Shown: positions 1-7,486, numbered from the stretch's first letter. The stretch: 39,682 bases of DNA from JBKBRC01 sp046292345 (GCA_046292345.1 JBKBRC010000025.1:1-39682); one strand, 5' to 3'. Made by a program: numbers and translations. The notes: generated from the sequence alone by a model not told the origin.

Positions 1-60
1 GTCGGCGGGCAGTCTGTCGGCGGGCAGTCTGTCGGCGGGCAGTCTGTCGGCGAGCAGTTC
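1..60. repeat. 15-nt tandem repeat, 4 copies (SAGSL-coding)
   Basis: The unit gtcggcgggcagtct occurs at 1-15, 16-30 and 31-45, followed by a diverged copy (gtcggcgagcagttc) at 46-60. The period is a multiple of three, so it keeps the frame of the partial gene. The array may continue upstream of the window. Confidence 0.9.
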
Positions 61-166
61 GTCGCAGGGGACGTCCACCCGCCGCGAGCCCGCTGAGGCG
101 CCGGGCGCCGCTGTCACGCTCCCCGATGCCGAGATCGACGCGCTCGTGCGGCGCTTTCGCAAGTAG
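2..166 (+). CDS. C-terminal end of an unknown protein (5' truncated)
   Basis: The plus strand is open from base 2 to a TAG at 164-166 and gives 54 residues of a protein that starts upstream of the window. The first 15-20 residues are three perfect copies and one imperfect copy of the pentapeptide SAGSL, encoded by a 15-nt tandem repeat. A Ser/Thr/Pro/Ala-rich linker follows, then a more ordinary ending, TLPDAEIDALVRRFRK. That ending has the look of a genuine amphipathic C-terminal helix, with hydrophobic residues spaced between charged ones, so I read the frame as coding. It converges on the permease gene at 197. I do not recognise the family. The low-complexity part looks like a flexible tether before a short conserved tail. 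The missing N-terminus prevents any function call. Confidence 0.55.
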   Translation, partial: SAGSLSAGSLSAGSLSASSSSQGTSTRREPAEAPGAAVTLPDAEIDALVRRFRK

Positions 167-196
167 CGCGCCTCCCGGAGTCCTCCGGGGCGAGGG

Positions 197-1459
197 TCAG
201 GGAGCAGGGCGTACGACCTCGGGGGGTACCGGCAGGGCTACGGCCCCGGGATCTGCCCCGGGGCTCGAGGCAGTCGTGCCGTCGCCGGCGTCGGGGGTGG
301 GCGACGCAGCCTCGGCGGCGCTGCCGAGATCTATCAGGTTGGGGTTGACGGCAAAGGCGAGCGCGACCGAGACGATCAGGCCGATGCCGGCGTAGAGCAC
401 GTCGCGTCCGGCAAGCCGCAGGCTATTGGCGAGCGAGCCCGAGGCGGTACCCGTAAGCGCCATCCCCAGCTCACGCCCGGCGAGCAGCCCGATGAATACC
501 CACGTAGTGGACATCGGGATCGGCGAGACGACTTTGAACTGGTAGAGCAGGAGGGCATAGAGGAAGTCGACGAGCGTCGCCGCGCGCACGTCCACGACGC
601 TGCTCTTCTCGTCCACGACGCGCTGGATCTTGTCGCCGCGCAGGTAGAACAAGATGCCCAGGCCGAGGAAGATGAAGCCGGCGAACCCGAGGAACTCCGC
701 CGCGCTCAGGCTCCGCGGCAGAAAGACGGCGATGTTGGCCGCGTCCTGCTGAAGCCATACCGACCAAAGGCCCGCCGTCGTGAGCCACTGCAACGGGTAC
801 CACCAGGTCCGGGCAGGGCCAGCCATGATTCTGCGCTGCAGAAAGCGCGAGACGAGCAGCCACACGACGAGCCCGGCTCCGAAGGCGGCGCCGTAGCCCG
901 AGAGGCTCTTGACGAGCATGTCCTGGATGGCGCCAGCCTCGCTCGAGAACGAACTCAGTAGCAGAAACGTCGTCGAGACCGGCATCCGGAGCCGGGTCAG
1001 GATCAGCAGGAAGATGGGCGCCGCGACCTGGAGGAACGTGAACGACGTGGGGGCTTCGGCAAAGCCTCGGCTCTGGAGGCGCCCGTACGAGACGTCGCCG
1101 GCGTTGACGACCCAGCTGTAGGACACGGTCGCGAGGAACACGCCTCCGATGAACATCCACAGCAGCCACCACGGGCGCTGCTTGTTGGAAGCGAGGAACG
1201 TCCCGAGCGTCTGGATGCTGTCGTTGGCGATGGCCGAGTAGGCTGCCAGTACAAAGCCGAGCCAGGCGGCGTACTGCGGGATCGGGGAGAGGGCACCGGC
1301 GGCGAAGAACGCGAGCCCGATGAAGATGAGAAACTGCTGCTCGTTACGCGCCACGCGCATCAGCGTGTGCCGCTTCTTGACGCGTGTGGTGGCGAGCGAT
1401 TTCTCGACGGCCTGAACCATGGGTGGGAACGTATGGGGCAGGGTGGGAGAAGCCTGCAT
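197..1459 (-). CDS. PiT-family (phosphate/sulphate-type) inorganic anion permease
   Basis: This 420-residue, very hydrophobic protein has about ten predicted membrane segments. The N-terminal half carries AIANDSIQTLGT, which resembles the GxNDxxNxxGT-type signature of PiT transporters. The second half carries PMSTTWVFIGLLAGRELGMA, which resembles the inverted-repeat partner of that signature. Established PiT proteins move inorganic phosphate (or sulphate) with H+ or Na+ across the inner membrane. The substrate here is an inference. The C-terminal 45 residues are Pro/Ala/Gly-rich and probably disordered. The first ATG (1459) is preceded by a G-rich stretch; a second ATG at MVQAVEK, 14 codons in, is also possible. 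No PhoU-like partner (DUF47), which often accompanies PiT genes, is visible nearby. The gene converges with the partial gene to its left. Confidence 0.7.
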   Translation of the reverse strand: MQASPTLPHTFPPMVQAVEKSLATTRVKKRHTLMRVARNEQQFLIFIGLAFFAAGALSPIPQYAAWLGFVLAAYSAIANDSIQTLGTFLASNKQRPWWLLWMFIGGVFLATVSYSWVVNAGDVSYGRLQSRGFAEAPTSFTFLQVAAPIFLLILTRLRMPVSTTFLLLSSFSSEAGAIQDMLVKSLSGYGAAFGAGLVVWLLVSRFLQRRIMAGPARTWWYPLQWLTTAGLWSVWLQQDAANIAVFLPRSLSAAEFLGFAGFIFLGLGILFYLRGDKIQRVVDEKSSVVDVRAATLVDFLYALLLYQFKVVSPIPMSTTWVFIGLLAGRELGMALTGTASGSLANSLRLAGRDVLYAGIGLIVSVALAFAVNPNLIDLGSAAEAASPTPDAGDGTTASSPGADPGAVALPVPPEVVRPAP

Positions 1460-1558
1460 GACCCCCGTGGCGGGCTGCAGGGAAGGGGGCGTGGGGGGCT
1501 CGACGAGGCGCTGCGGCCGGTCGCGCGTACCTGTCGCTACGGCTCTGCTGCGCTGGCG

Positions 1559-1765
1559 CTACTGCTCTATGCTGCGCGCCTCGAAGGCCGTGAGGACGCC
1601 TGCCGGGTCGTCTTCGAAACGCACCGTGAGCGAGACCTCGATCGGGTTGCAGCACACCTCGCAGTCCTCGATGTAGGTCTGGCTGCCGGCCGAGAGGTCG
1701 AGCAGCATCGAGATCTCGGCGCCGCAGTAGGGGCAGCCAAAGAAGTGCTCGGTCTCACGGAGCAT
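1559..1765 (-). CDS. CPXCG-motif cysteine-rich small protein
   Basis: This 68-residue protein has a CPYCG motif at residues 11-15 and a second cysteine cluster, CEVCC, at 35-39. Together these form the four-cysteine metal site of the small 'CPXCG motif-containing' family. Such proteins are short zinc-ribbon-like polypeptides of unknown role, common in Gammaproteobacteria and Bacteroidota. The length matches the family. It lies between the malic enzyme (36 nt upstream in the direction of transcription) and the permease, all on the minus strand, so it may be co-transcribed with the malic enzyme. Cysteine spacing and length support the family call; no biochemical role can be inferred. Confidence 0.8.
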   Translation of the reverse strand: MLRETEHFFGCPYCGAEISMLLDLSAGSQTYIEDCEVCCNPIEVSLTVRFEDDPAGVLTAFEARSIEQ

Positions 1766-1801
1766 CGGCGTTGCGAGGCAAGGCGTCGCCAGAGGCTGCG
1801 A

Positions 1802-3133
1802 TCAGGCGGCGGGCACCTGCGCGCGGACGGCCTCGACGACGCGCGCGTGCACCTGCGCGTGGAACGGGCTCGGGACCAGCTCGTCTGGCTCGGCGAGCGC
1901 CGAGATGGCCTCGGCCGCAGCGATCTTCATAGCGCTCGTGATGGCGGGCGCGCCCGTCTCGAGTGCGGCCTTGAACAGGCCCGGGAACGCAAGGGCGTTG
2001 TTGACCGAGCGCCCGTCGGCGGCGAGGGCGGCGCCGGCGGTGAGGGCCGCCTCAGGCGTGATCTCGGGGACGGGGTTCGAGAGCGCGAGCACGATCTGCC
2101 CGGGACGGACGAGCGCCGGCGTGATCAGGCCTACGACGCCCGTCGTGGCGATGAGGACGTCGGCCTCGGCGGCGCCCTCGTCGAGGGGGGCGGTGCGGCC
2201 GCCGGCGCGCTCGAGGCGCGCGCGCGCGTCCGCCCCGGGATCGACGCCGACCACGTCGAAGCCGTAGTCCATCAGGAGGCGCGCGATGGCGAGGCCGGCG
2301 GCGCCGAGCCCTATCTGCGCGCACGTCAGGCGCCGCGTGCCGGCGCGGCCCGTGTGGCGGAGCGCGCTCAGCACGGCCGCGAGCAGCACGGTCGCCGTGC
2401 CGTGCTGGTCGTCGTGCATGACCGGCTGCGGGAGGCGCCGGATGAGTTCCTCCTCGATCGCGAAGCAGTCCGGCGTACGGATGTCCTCGAGGTGGATGCC
2501 GCCGAACGAGGGCGCCACACGCACGACGGTTTCGATGAACTCGTCCGGGTCTTCGGTATCGACGAGCACCGGCACGGCCGAAAGCCCTGCGAAGCGCTCG
2601 TAGAGGACGGCCTTGCCCTCCATGACGGGCAGGCTGGCCAGCGGGCCGATGTTGCCGAGCCCAAGCACGCGCGTGCCGTTGGTGAAGATGCCCACGGTCT
2701 GCCCGGCGGCGGTGTAGCGGCGGGCGAGCGCCGGGTCGCGCTGGATGGCGCGGCAGACGCGCGCCACGCCAGGCGTATAGATGTAGCGCAGGTCCTCGAC
2801 CGTCTCGAGCGCGCCCGTGCGCGCCACGCGGATCTTGCCGCCGGCATGGCGCTCGAAGACGAGGTCCTTCACGTCGAGCACCTCGGTCTCGGTCTCGTCG
2901 CGGATGGCGACGAGCACTTCGGCGAGGTGGTCCTCGTCGTAGACCGAGAGCGTCACGTCGCGCACGAAGTGGTTCTTGCCGATGAAGCGCGTCTCGATGT
3001 CGCCCACGAGAGCGCCGCGCTGGCCCACGACCGTCAGCAGCGTGCCGATCATGCCCGGCCGCTGCGGGTTCCGGATCGAGAGCACCACGTCGTAGTCCGG
3101 CAGGGCAGGGCGGAGGGCGGACGGGTCGGGCAT
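1802..3133 (-). CDS. NAD(P)-dependent malic enzyme with N-terminal ACT domain
   Basis: The 443-residue product converts malate to pyruvate and CO2 with reduction of NAD(P). Residues about 13-90 look like an ACT regulatory domain (NPQRPGMIGTLLTVVGQRGA). The malic-enzyme core follows: YTPGVA at 119-124 with the catalytic tyrosine, RVLGLGNIGPLA, MEGKAVLYERFAG containing the catalytic lysine, GGIHLEDI, HDDQHGTA, a GLGAAG dinucleotide-binding loop, LALSNPVPEITPE and NNALAFPGLF. The length fits the short bacterial class (about 430-480 aa), not the 760-aa MaeB class with a phosphotransacetylase tail. An N-terminal ACT domain is known in some thermophile and Bacteroidota-related members and suggests allosteric control by an amino acid or other small ligand (inference). 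The ATG at 3133 is 28 nt after a TAGTTTAG promoter-like box. Confidence 0.92.
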   Translation of the reverse strand: MPDPSALRPALPDYDVVLSIRNPQRPGMIGTLLTVVGQRGALVGDIETRFIGKNHFVRDVTLSVYDEDHLAEVLVAIRDETETEVLDVKDLVFERHAGGKIRVARTGALETVEDLRYIYTPGVARVCRAIQRDPALARRYTAAGQTVGIFTNGTRVLGLGNIGPLASLPVMEGKAVLYERFAGLSAVPVLVDTEDPDEFIETVVRVAPSFGGIHLEDIRTPDCFAIEEELIRRLPQPVMHDDQHGTATVLLAAVLSALRHTGRAGTRRLTCAQIGLGAAGLAIARLLMDYGFDVVGVDPGADARARLERAGGRTAPLDEGAAEADVLIATTGVVGLITPALVRPGQIVLALSNPVPEITPEAALTAGAALAADGRSVNNALAFPGLFKAALETGAPAITSAMKIAAAEAISALAEPDELVPSPFHAQVHARVVEAVRAQVPAA

Positions 3134-3160
3134 GGGGCGGCGTCAGGGCAGAGCGGGAGC

Positions 3161-3168
3161 CTAAACTA
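3161..3168 (-). promoter_or_regulatory. Putative -7 element of the malic enzyme gene
   Basis: TAGTTTAG on the minus strand lies 28 nt before the ATG. It is a near match to the TAnnTTTG -7 box of Bacteroidota. No clear -33 TTG was found. Confidence 0.3.
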
Positions 3169-3232
3169 GCCGGCCGCTCCCCCCCGCGCGCGCGCGCTGC
3201 GTGGAGACGGGTTGGAATCGCGGACGCGCGCG

Positions 3233-3742
3233 TCAGGCGCGTTCTTCCGGCGGTGGCCACGCGCCAAGGGCGCGCCGCAGGGCGATGAGCTGCCCGAGGT
3301 GGTGCGCGTTGTGGTCGGCGGCGAGGAGGAGCTCGCGCAGGACCGTGTAGCCGGGCGCGTGCGGCAACTCGGCGAAGAGGTCGGCCTCGCGCGCGAGCGC
3401 CTCGAGCGCGGCGAGCCCTGCGCGAAAGCTGCGCACGGCCTCGGGCCAGGCGCCGGGCGCGGCGGCGTCGGCGGCGGCGGGCCAGTAGGCCTCGGGCCAG
3501 GGCGGCGCGACGTAGGCCGGGTCCCGAACGAAGGCCAGGATGTCGTCTTGCGCGAAGCGGAGGTGCCAGACGAGCTCGAACGCCGTGTGCGCGTGCCCCG
3601 GCACGCGGCGGTGCGCGTCGGCGCCGCGCAGCCCGTCCAGGGCGATGGGACCGGCATGCGCCTGGCCGCTGCGTACGAGCGCGGCCAGTTCGTGCCGCAG
3701 GCGGAGCTCGGCGGCCAGGCCGGAGGGGGGAGGGGCGAGCAT
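3233..3742 (-). CDS. DinB-family putative metal-dependent protein
   Basis: The 169-residue protein matches the DinB/YfiT four-helix fold. ELVWHLRFAQDDIL around residue 60 supplies the first histidine, and ADHNAHHLGQL at 142-152 supplies the closing HxxxH pair (H144, H148). That gives the usual three-histidine metal triad. Members include bacillithiol and mycothiol transferases, but most are uncharacterised damage- or stress-linked proteins; the substrate here is unknown. The length is typical. The gene stands alone on the minus strand and diverges from the mutase gene. An ATG begins the frame right next to the 100-nt divergent control region. Confidence 0.8.
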   Translation of the reverse strand: MLAPPPSGLAAELRLRHELAALVRSGQAHAGPIALDGLRGADAHRRVPGHAHTAFELVWHLRFAQDDILAFVRDPAYVAPPWPEAYWPAAADAAAPGAWPEAVRSFRAGLAALEALAREADLFAELPHAPGYTVLRELLLAADHNAHHLGQLIALRRALGAWPPPEERA

Positions 3743-3813
3743 GGGGGCACGGGGAGTTCACGCCCGGCAACGCCGCGCCGCCCGCCGCGGGTCCGGCCGC
3801 CCGGGCGCCGGGG

Positions 3814-3821
3814 TACCTTTC
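3814..3821 (+). promoter_or_regulatory. Putative -7 element for the mutase large subunit
   Basis: TACCTTTC is 21 nt before the ATG at 3843, in a GC-rich intergenic gap. The same octamer occurs before the GH3 fusion gene at the same kind of distance. Confidence 0.4.
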
Positions 3822-3842
3822 GGCGCTCGCCTCCGCCTTGCC

Positions 3843-5426
3843 ATGCCCGACCGCTCCCCGACCGACCGCTTCACGTCCTCCGGTCTGCCCGTGCAGCCGC
3901 TCTACACCGCCGCCGACTTGCCGGAGGCGCTCGAGCAGCGTCTCGGCACGCCCGGCGCGTATCCGTTCACGCGCGGCGTCTACCCGTCCATGTACCGTGA
4001 GCGGCCGTGGACGATGCGCCAGTACGCCGGCTTCTCGACCGCCGAGGCCTCCAACGAGCGCTACCGGATGCTGCTCGCCGCCGGCACGACGGGCCTCTCG
4101 GTCGCCTTCGATCTGCCCACCCAGATCGGCTACGACGCCGACGACCCGATGGCCGAGGGCGAGGTCGGCAAGGTGGGCGTGAGCATCTGCTCGATCGAGG
4201 ACATGCGTCGCCTCTTCGACGGCATCCGCCTCGACGAGGTCACGACGAGCATGACGATCAACGCTACCGCGCCCGTTCTGCTCGCGCTCTACGTGGCCGT
4301 GGCCAAGGAGCAGGGAGCCGACCTGCGCCGCCTCGGCGGGACGATCCAGAACGACATCCTCAAGGAGTACGCCGCACGCGGGACATACATCTATCCGCCG
4401 CGTCCCTCCATGCGCTTCATCACGGACACGTTCGCGTGGTGCGCCGCCGAGCTGCCGCGCTGGAATACGATCTCCATCTCAGGCTACCACATCCGCGAGG
4501 CCGGCGCGACGGCCGCCGAGGAGCTCGCCTTCACGCTCGCCGACGGCATCGCCTACGTCGAGGCCGCCCTCGCCGCCGGGCTCGACGTGGACGTGTTCGG
4601 GCGCCGCCTCTCGTTCTTCTTCAACGCCCACAACGACCTCTTCGAGGAGGTCGCCAAGTTCCGCGCCGCGCGCCGGCTCTGGGCGCGCATCATGCGCGAG
4701 CGCTTCGGCGCCACCGACGAGCGGGCCATGATGCTCCGCTTTCACACGCAAACCGGCGGGAGCACGCTCACGGCGCAGCAGCCGCTCGGCAACGTCGTGC
4801 GCGTAGCCGTGCAGGCCCTCGCGGCCGTGCTCGGCGGCACGCAGAGCCTCCACACCAACGGCTACGACGAGGCGCTCGCGCTGCCCTCAGCCGAGGCCGC
4901 CACGCTGGCCCTGCGCACGCAGCAGATTCTGGCGCACGAGACCGGCGTCACGGCCACCGTAGACCCCCTCGCGGGCAGCTTCTACGTCGAGCGCCTCACG
5001 GCCGACCTCGAGGCTGAGGCCGAGCGCCTCATCGCCGAGATCGACGCGATGGGCGGCGCCGTGGCAGCCATTGAGGAGGGCTACTACCAGGACCGCATCG
5101 CGGCCAGCGCTTACCGTGCACAGCTCGCCGTCGAGACGGGCGAGGCGGTCGTCGTTGGCGTCAACCGCTACCAGAGCGACGAGCCGGCCGACGTGGAGGT
5201 GATGAAGGTGCCCGACGCGATCCGGCACGAGCAGGCGGCGCGCCTGGCCGCGCTCCGCGCGCGCCGCGACGCCGCGCGGCACGCCGCCGCGCTCGAGGCG
5301 CTCGAGGCTGCTGCCCGCACCGACGAGAACCTGCTCCCGCGCGTGCTCGCCGCCGTCGAGGCCGAGGCGACCGTCGGCGAGATCGCGCACCGCCTGCGCG
5401 CCGTCTGGGGCGAGTACGCCGGCTGA
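3843..5426 (+). CDS. Methylmalonyl-CoA mutase, large (catalytic) subunit
   Basis: The 527-residue protein is the TIM-barrel half of a B12-dependent acyl-CoA mutase. It carries RQYAGFSTAEASNERYRMLL, LSVAFDLPTQIGYDADDP, GTIQNDILKEY, YIYPPRPSMRFITD and WNTISISGYHIREAG. Counting back from the conserved His216 (His244 of the Propionibacterium enzyme), Tyr61 and Arg179 occupy the positions of Tyr89 and Arg207. Those residues mark methylmalonyl-CoA rather than isobutyryl-CoA mutases (family knowledge). It ends without the C-terminal B12-binding domain, which is encoded separately at 12267-12704. The frame is open upstream of 3843, but similarity begins at MPDRSPTDRF and a TACCTTTC box precedes it, so I place the start there. 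The role is succinyl-CoA/methylmalonyl-CoA interconversion. The next gene starts 147 nt later, beyond hairpins, so it is probably not co-transcribed. Confidence 0.9.
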   Translation: MPDRSPTDRFTSSGLPVQPLYTAADLPEALEQRLGTPGAYPFTRGVYPSMYRERPWTMRQYAGFSTAEASNERYRMLLAAGTTGLSVAFDLPTQIGYDADDPMAEGEVGKVGVSICSIEDMRRLFDGIRLDEVTTSMTINATAPVLLALYVAVAKEQGADLRRLGGTIQNDILKEYAARGTYIYPPRPSMRFITDTFAWCAAELPRWNTISISGYHIREAGATAAEELAFTLADGIAYVEAALAAGLDVDVFGRRLSFFFNAHNDLFEEVAKFRAARRLWARIMRERFGATDERAMMLRFHTQTGGSTLTAQQPLGNVVRVAVQALAAVLGGTQSLHTNGYDEALALPSAEAATLALRTQQILAHETGVTATVDPLAGSFYVERLTADLEAEAERLIAEIDAMGGAVAAIEEGYYQDRIAASAYRAQLAVETGEAVVVGVNRYQSDEPADVEVMKVPDAIRHEQAARLAALRARRDAARHAAALEALEAAARTDENLLPRVLAAVEAEATVGEIAHRLRAVWGEYAG

Positions 5427-5479
5427 GGCGCCGCCTGCCTGGCAGCCCCGGGCAGGAATCCGTGCCGCAAAACCGTGGC

Positions 5480-5504
5480 GCGGCCGGAGGGGGAAACCGG
5501 CCGC
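5480..5504. terminator. Hairpin after mutase gene, possible terminator
   Basis: An 8-bp perfect stem (gcggccgg / ccggccgc) encloses a 9-nt loop, 53 nt after the stop codon. Smaller hairpins flank it (5434-5456 and around 5518-5535). There is no T-tract, so intrinsic termination is uncertain. Confidence 0.35.
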
Positions 5505-5556
5505 CGCCGGCGCGGTACCGGGGCATTCTCGCCCCGAAGTGCTCCGGCCGCGCGCC

Positions 5557-5584
5557 ATGAATGCCCCGCCGCTATGAATGCCCC
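5557..5584 (+). repeat. Duplicated start-codon segment before the LEA14-like gene
   Basis: The 11-mer atgaatgcccc occurs at 5557-5567 and again at 5574-5584 (period 17). The second copy is the chosen start. The first is out of frame with it. Confidence 0.75.
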
Positions 5585-6269
5585 TTACCCGCTTCCTGCC
5601 CGCCTGGCTCCTGCCGTCTTCCGCGCCGGGCGTCCGCTAGCTCTTGCCGCGCTGCTTGCGGCCGCGAGTCTCGTCGCCGGCTGCACGAACACGCGCGAGG
5701 TGCGCGCGCTGCGCGACGTCGAGTTTTACTGGCTCGGCGCGCCCCGCGTGACGCTCGCCGGGGTGGACGTGACCGACGTGCGCTCGGCCGACGACCTGCG
5801 TCCGGCCGACCTGGCGCGCATCGGCGTCGGTGCTGCGGCGGGCACGCTGCCGCTGCGCATGGACGTGCTCCTGGGCGCGTGCAACCCGCCCGGCAACAGG
5901 CCCGCTCGCCTGACGCGCTTCGACTGGCGCGCGCGGCTCAACGGGCGCGAGGCCGCCTCGGGCACGATCGACGACGCGCGCCGCCTGGCTCCGGGCGATA
6001 CGCTCGCGCTCCGCGTGCCCGTGGAGACGGACCTCGTGCCGCTCGTGGGCGGCGGCGCGCGAGACCTCGTGGAGGCCGCCGTGGCGCTGGCGACCGGACA
6101 GACCGGCCGCGCCCGCGTGGATGTGGAAGTGCGGCCGTACGTCCGCACGGGGCTCGGGACGGTCGGCCTCGGGACCGTCACGGTCGCGCAGCAGGACCTC
6201 GCCGAGGTGCCGCGCACGGCGGCGGGGGCAGCGCCCCGGCGCACGTCGTGCCACGAGACCGCGAGCTGA
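5574..6269 (+). CDS. LEA14-like (LEA type 2/WHy-like) lipoprotein
   Basis: The 231-residue protein begins with a signal peptide ending in a lipobox (SLVAGC), so it should be a lipid-anchored envelope protein. The rest resembles LEA14/WHy-type beta-sandwich proteins: NPPGNRPARLTRFDWRARLN followed by a short spacer, then LAPGDTLALRVPVETD. This is the NPN...l.y.l..ng...g.....tv.vPv pattern of that family. Such domains are linked to desiccation or osmotic tolerance in plants and are of mostly unknown function in bacteria. The start is placed at the ATG in the second copy of a duplicated atgaatgcccc, which puts the signal peptide close to the N-terminus. The frame is open further upstream but lacks protein-like character. 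The stop codon lies in a 13-nt repeat array. The family call is moderate; the lipoprotein call is stronger. Confidence 0.6.
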   Translation: MNAPYPLPARLAPAVFRAGRPLALAALLAAASLVAGCTNTREVRALRDVEFYWLGAPRVTLAGVDVTDVRSADDLRPADLARIGVGAAAGTLPLRMDVLLGACNPPGNRPARLTRFDWRARLNGREAASGTIDDARRLAPGDTLALRVPVETDLVPLVGGGARDLVEAAVALATGQTGRARVDVEVRPYVRTGLGTVGLGTVTVAQQDLAEVPRTAAGAAPRRTSCHETAS

Positions 6270-6303
6270 GCTGCCGCGCTGAGCCGCCGCGCTGAGCCGC
6301 CGG
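6265..6303. repeat. 13-nt tandem repeat x3 carrying TGA in three frames
   Basis: The copies are gctgagctgccgc, gctgagccgccgc and gctgagccgccgg. The first contains the stop codon of the LEA14-like gene (6267-6269). TGA recurs at 6280 and 6293. Because 13 is not a multiple of three, the three TGAs fall in all three forward frames. Confidence 0.9.
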
Positions 6304-6392
6304 GCGGAGTCCGGGCCAGAGAGCGTACGCCGTCTGCGAGTCCGGCGCTGCGGGGCGCCCGCCCTGTGGTACGGCGCTGGCCAATACACCAC

Positions 6393-6400
6393 TAACTTGG
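6393..6400 (+). promoter_or_regulatory. Putative -7 element of the tRNA-Arg gene
   Basis: TAACTTGG ends 9 nt before the first base of the tRNA. That is the expected spacing for a Bacteroidota-type -7 box driving a tRNA with almost no leader. Confidence 0.5.
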
Positions 6401-6409
6401 CAGCATCCC

Positions 6410-6482
6410 GCCCTCGTAGCTCAGAGGATAGAGCGACGGTTTCCTAAACCGCAGGTCGGAGGTTCGAATCCTCCCGAGGGCG
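6410..6482 (+). tRNA. tRNA-Arg (anticodon CCU)
   Basis: A 73-nt cloverleaf can be folded by hand. The acceptor stem GCCCTCG/CGAGGGC is perfect, the D stem is GCTC/GAGC, and the T arm is GGAGG-TTCGAAT-CCTCC. The anticodon loop is TTCCTAA, with anticodon CCT at 6443-6445, which reads the rare arginine codon AGG. The outermost anticodon-stem pair is an A-C mismatch (6436 with 6452). The discriminator base is G. The 3' CCA is not encoded and must be added by tRNA nucleotidyltransferase. A TAACTTGG box lies just upstream. Confidence 0.95.
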
Positions 6483-6551
6483 CTGCGTCCGGCCGGCGCG
6501 CCCCCGGGCCGTGCTCTGCTGCCGCACCCTACGCACCTACCGCGCCGAGCC

Positions 6552-7457
6552 ATGCTCTGGTACGCTCTCGCCCCGCTCGCGGTGCTCATCGTCGTCCTGC
6601 TCGCGCTGCCCTACGGCGCGCTGCGCGAGTCGCGCCGCGCCGCCGTGCGCCTGGATGGCACGCACAGCGAGCGCCGCGCCGACGCCGAGCGCGTCATGCG
6701 GCGGCGCTACTTCTTCCTTGGGGCCGTGCTGCCGGTGCTGCTCGCGCTCGCGCTCGCCCTTGTCGCCGCGCTCCTCACCGTCCCTTCGCCGACTACGGAA
6801 GAGGAGGTCGTGCTGCTCGAGCTCGACAGCGAGGAGGGCGCCCAGCGCGGCCGTGCGGCCGAGCGGGCGCGCCTGGAGCAGATGCTCGCCGCCGGAGCAC
6901 GCCTCACCGACGAAACCGGTGTCGTCGAAGGGGCCGGCATCGGCAGGGAGACCGGCATCGCCGGTGAGGCCGAGCCCGCGGGCAGGACTCTGCCGGGCGC
7001 GCCGCAAGCGGGCGGCTTCGGGACCGACGCGCCGGGTGAGGCGACGTCTGGCGCGGCGACGTCTGGCGCGGCGACGTCTGGCGCGGGCCCGCGTCCTGTG
7101 AGCCCCTCGGGCGGCGTGCGCGAAGCCGAGGCGCTGCTGGGACGGCCGCTCACCGAGGCGGAACGCGTGCGCCTGGCCGACCTGCGCCGGCGCTACGAAG
7201 CGGGCGAGAACCCGGCAGACTTGGTGCGCGAGGAGGGCTTCGAGACGACGTTCGTGCGGGAAGCTGCGGGCGCGGCCGTGCGGCAATGGCTCGGCACGAC
7301 CGCGCAGCGCTTCGGCGTGCCGGCGGCCGTGGCCGTGGTGACGCTGCTGCTGACGCTGTTCGTCGTGGGACGGAAGAGGCAGTTCGAGAAAGCCTTTCGC
7401 GAGCGCCGCAGGGGTTACTACGCTACCGACAACCGGCGGCTCGAAGCAGCCGGCTAG
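6552..7457 (+). CDS. Unknown membrane protein, first of a tandem paralogous pair
   Basis: This 301-residue protein is not a family I recognise. Residues about 2-20 and 52-75 are strong membrane helices, and a third lies at about 250-275 near the C-terminus. Between helices 2 and 3 is a long acidic-to-low-complexity segment, including three copies of TSGA encoded by a 15-nt repeat. Then comes a predicted helical stretch, EAEALLGRPLTEAERVRLAD. The cytoplasmic link after helix 1 (AVRLDGTHSERRADAERV) and the tail (RRRGYYATDNRRLEAAG) are matched by the next gene, so the two arose by duplication. With three helices, the N- and C-termini should face opposite sides. The gene follows the tRNA by 69 nt and precedes its paralogue by 29 nt, which suggests one transcript. 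Confidence 0.75.
   Translation: MLWYALAPLAVLIVVLLALPYGALRESRRAAVRLDGTHSERRADAERVMRRRYFFLGAVLPVLLALALALVAALLTVPSPTTEEEVVLLELDSEEGAQRGRAAERARLEQMLAAGARLTDETGVVEGAGIGRETGIAGEAEPAGRTLPGAPQAGGFGTDAPGEATSGAATSGAATSGAGPRPVSPSGGVREAEALLGRPLTEAERVRLADLRRRYEAGENPADLVREEGFETTFVREAAGAAVRQWLGTTAQRFGVPAAVAVVTLLLTLFVVGRKRQFEKAFRERRRGYYATDNRRLEAAG
7041..7085 (+). repeat. In-frame 15-nt tandem repeat x3 inside the membrane protein gene
   Basis: The unit gcgacgtctggcgcg is repeated perfectly at 7041-7055, 7056-7070 and 7071-7085. It encodes a repeating Ala-Thr-Ser-Gly-Ala in the variable extramembrane segment. Confidence 0.9.
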
Positions 7458-7486
7458 GTTCTTTCTGCATTTATGCTCCCTGCACT

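Noticed and set aside
1..60. CRISPR or attachment site at the window start
   Set aside because: The 15-nt units abut without spacers and are in frame with a coding tail.
1367..3169. Long plus-strand open frame opposite the malic enzyme
   Set aside because: It is antisense to a well-supported gene, Arg/Asp/Gly-rich and without recognisable motifs. Such frames are expected in very GC-rich DNA.
3843..5426. Isobutyryl-CoA mutase or 2-hydroxyisobutyryl-CoA mutase
   Set aside because: Positions equivalent to Tyr89 and Arg207 of methylmalonyl-CoA mutase are Tyr and Arg, not the Phe/Gln or Ile/Asp of the other two types.
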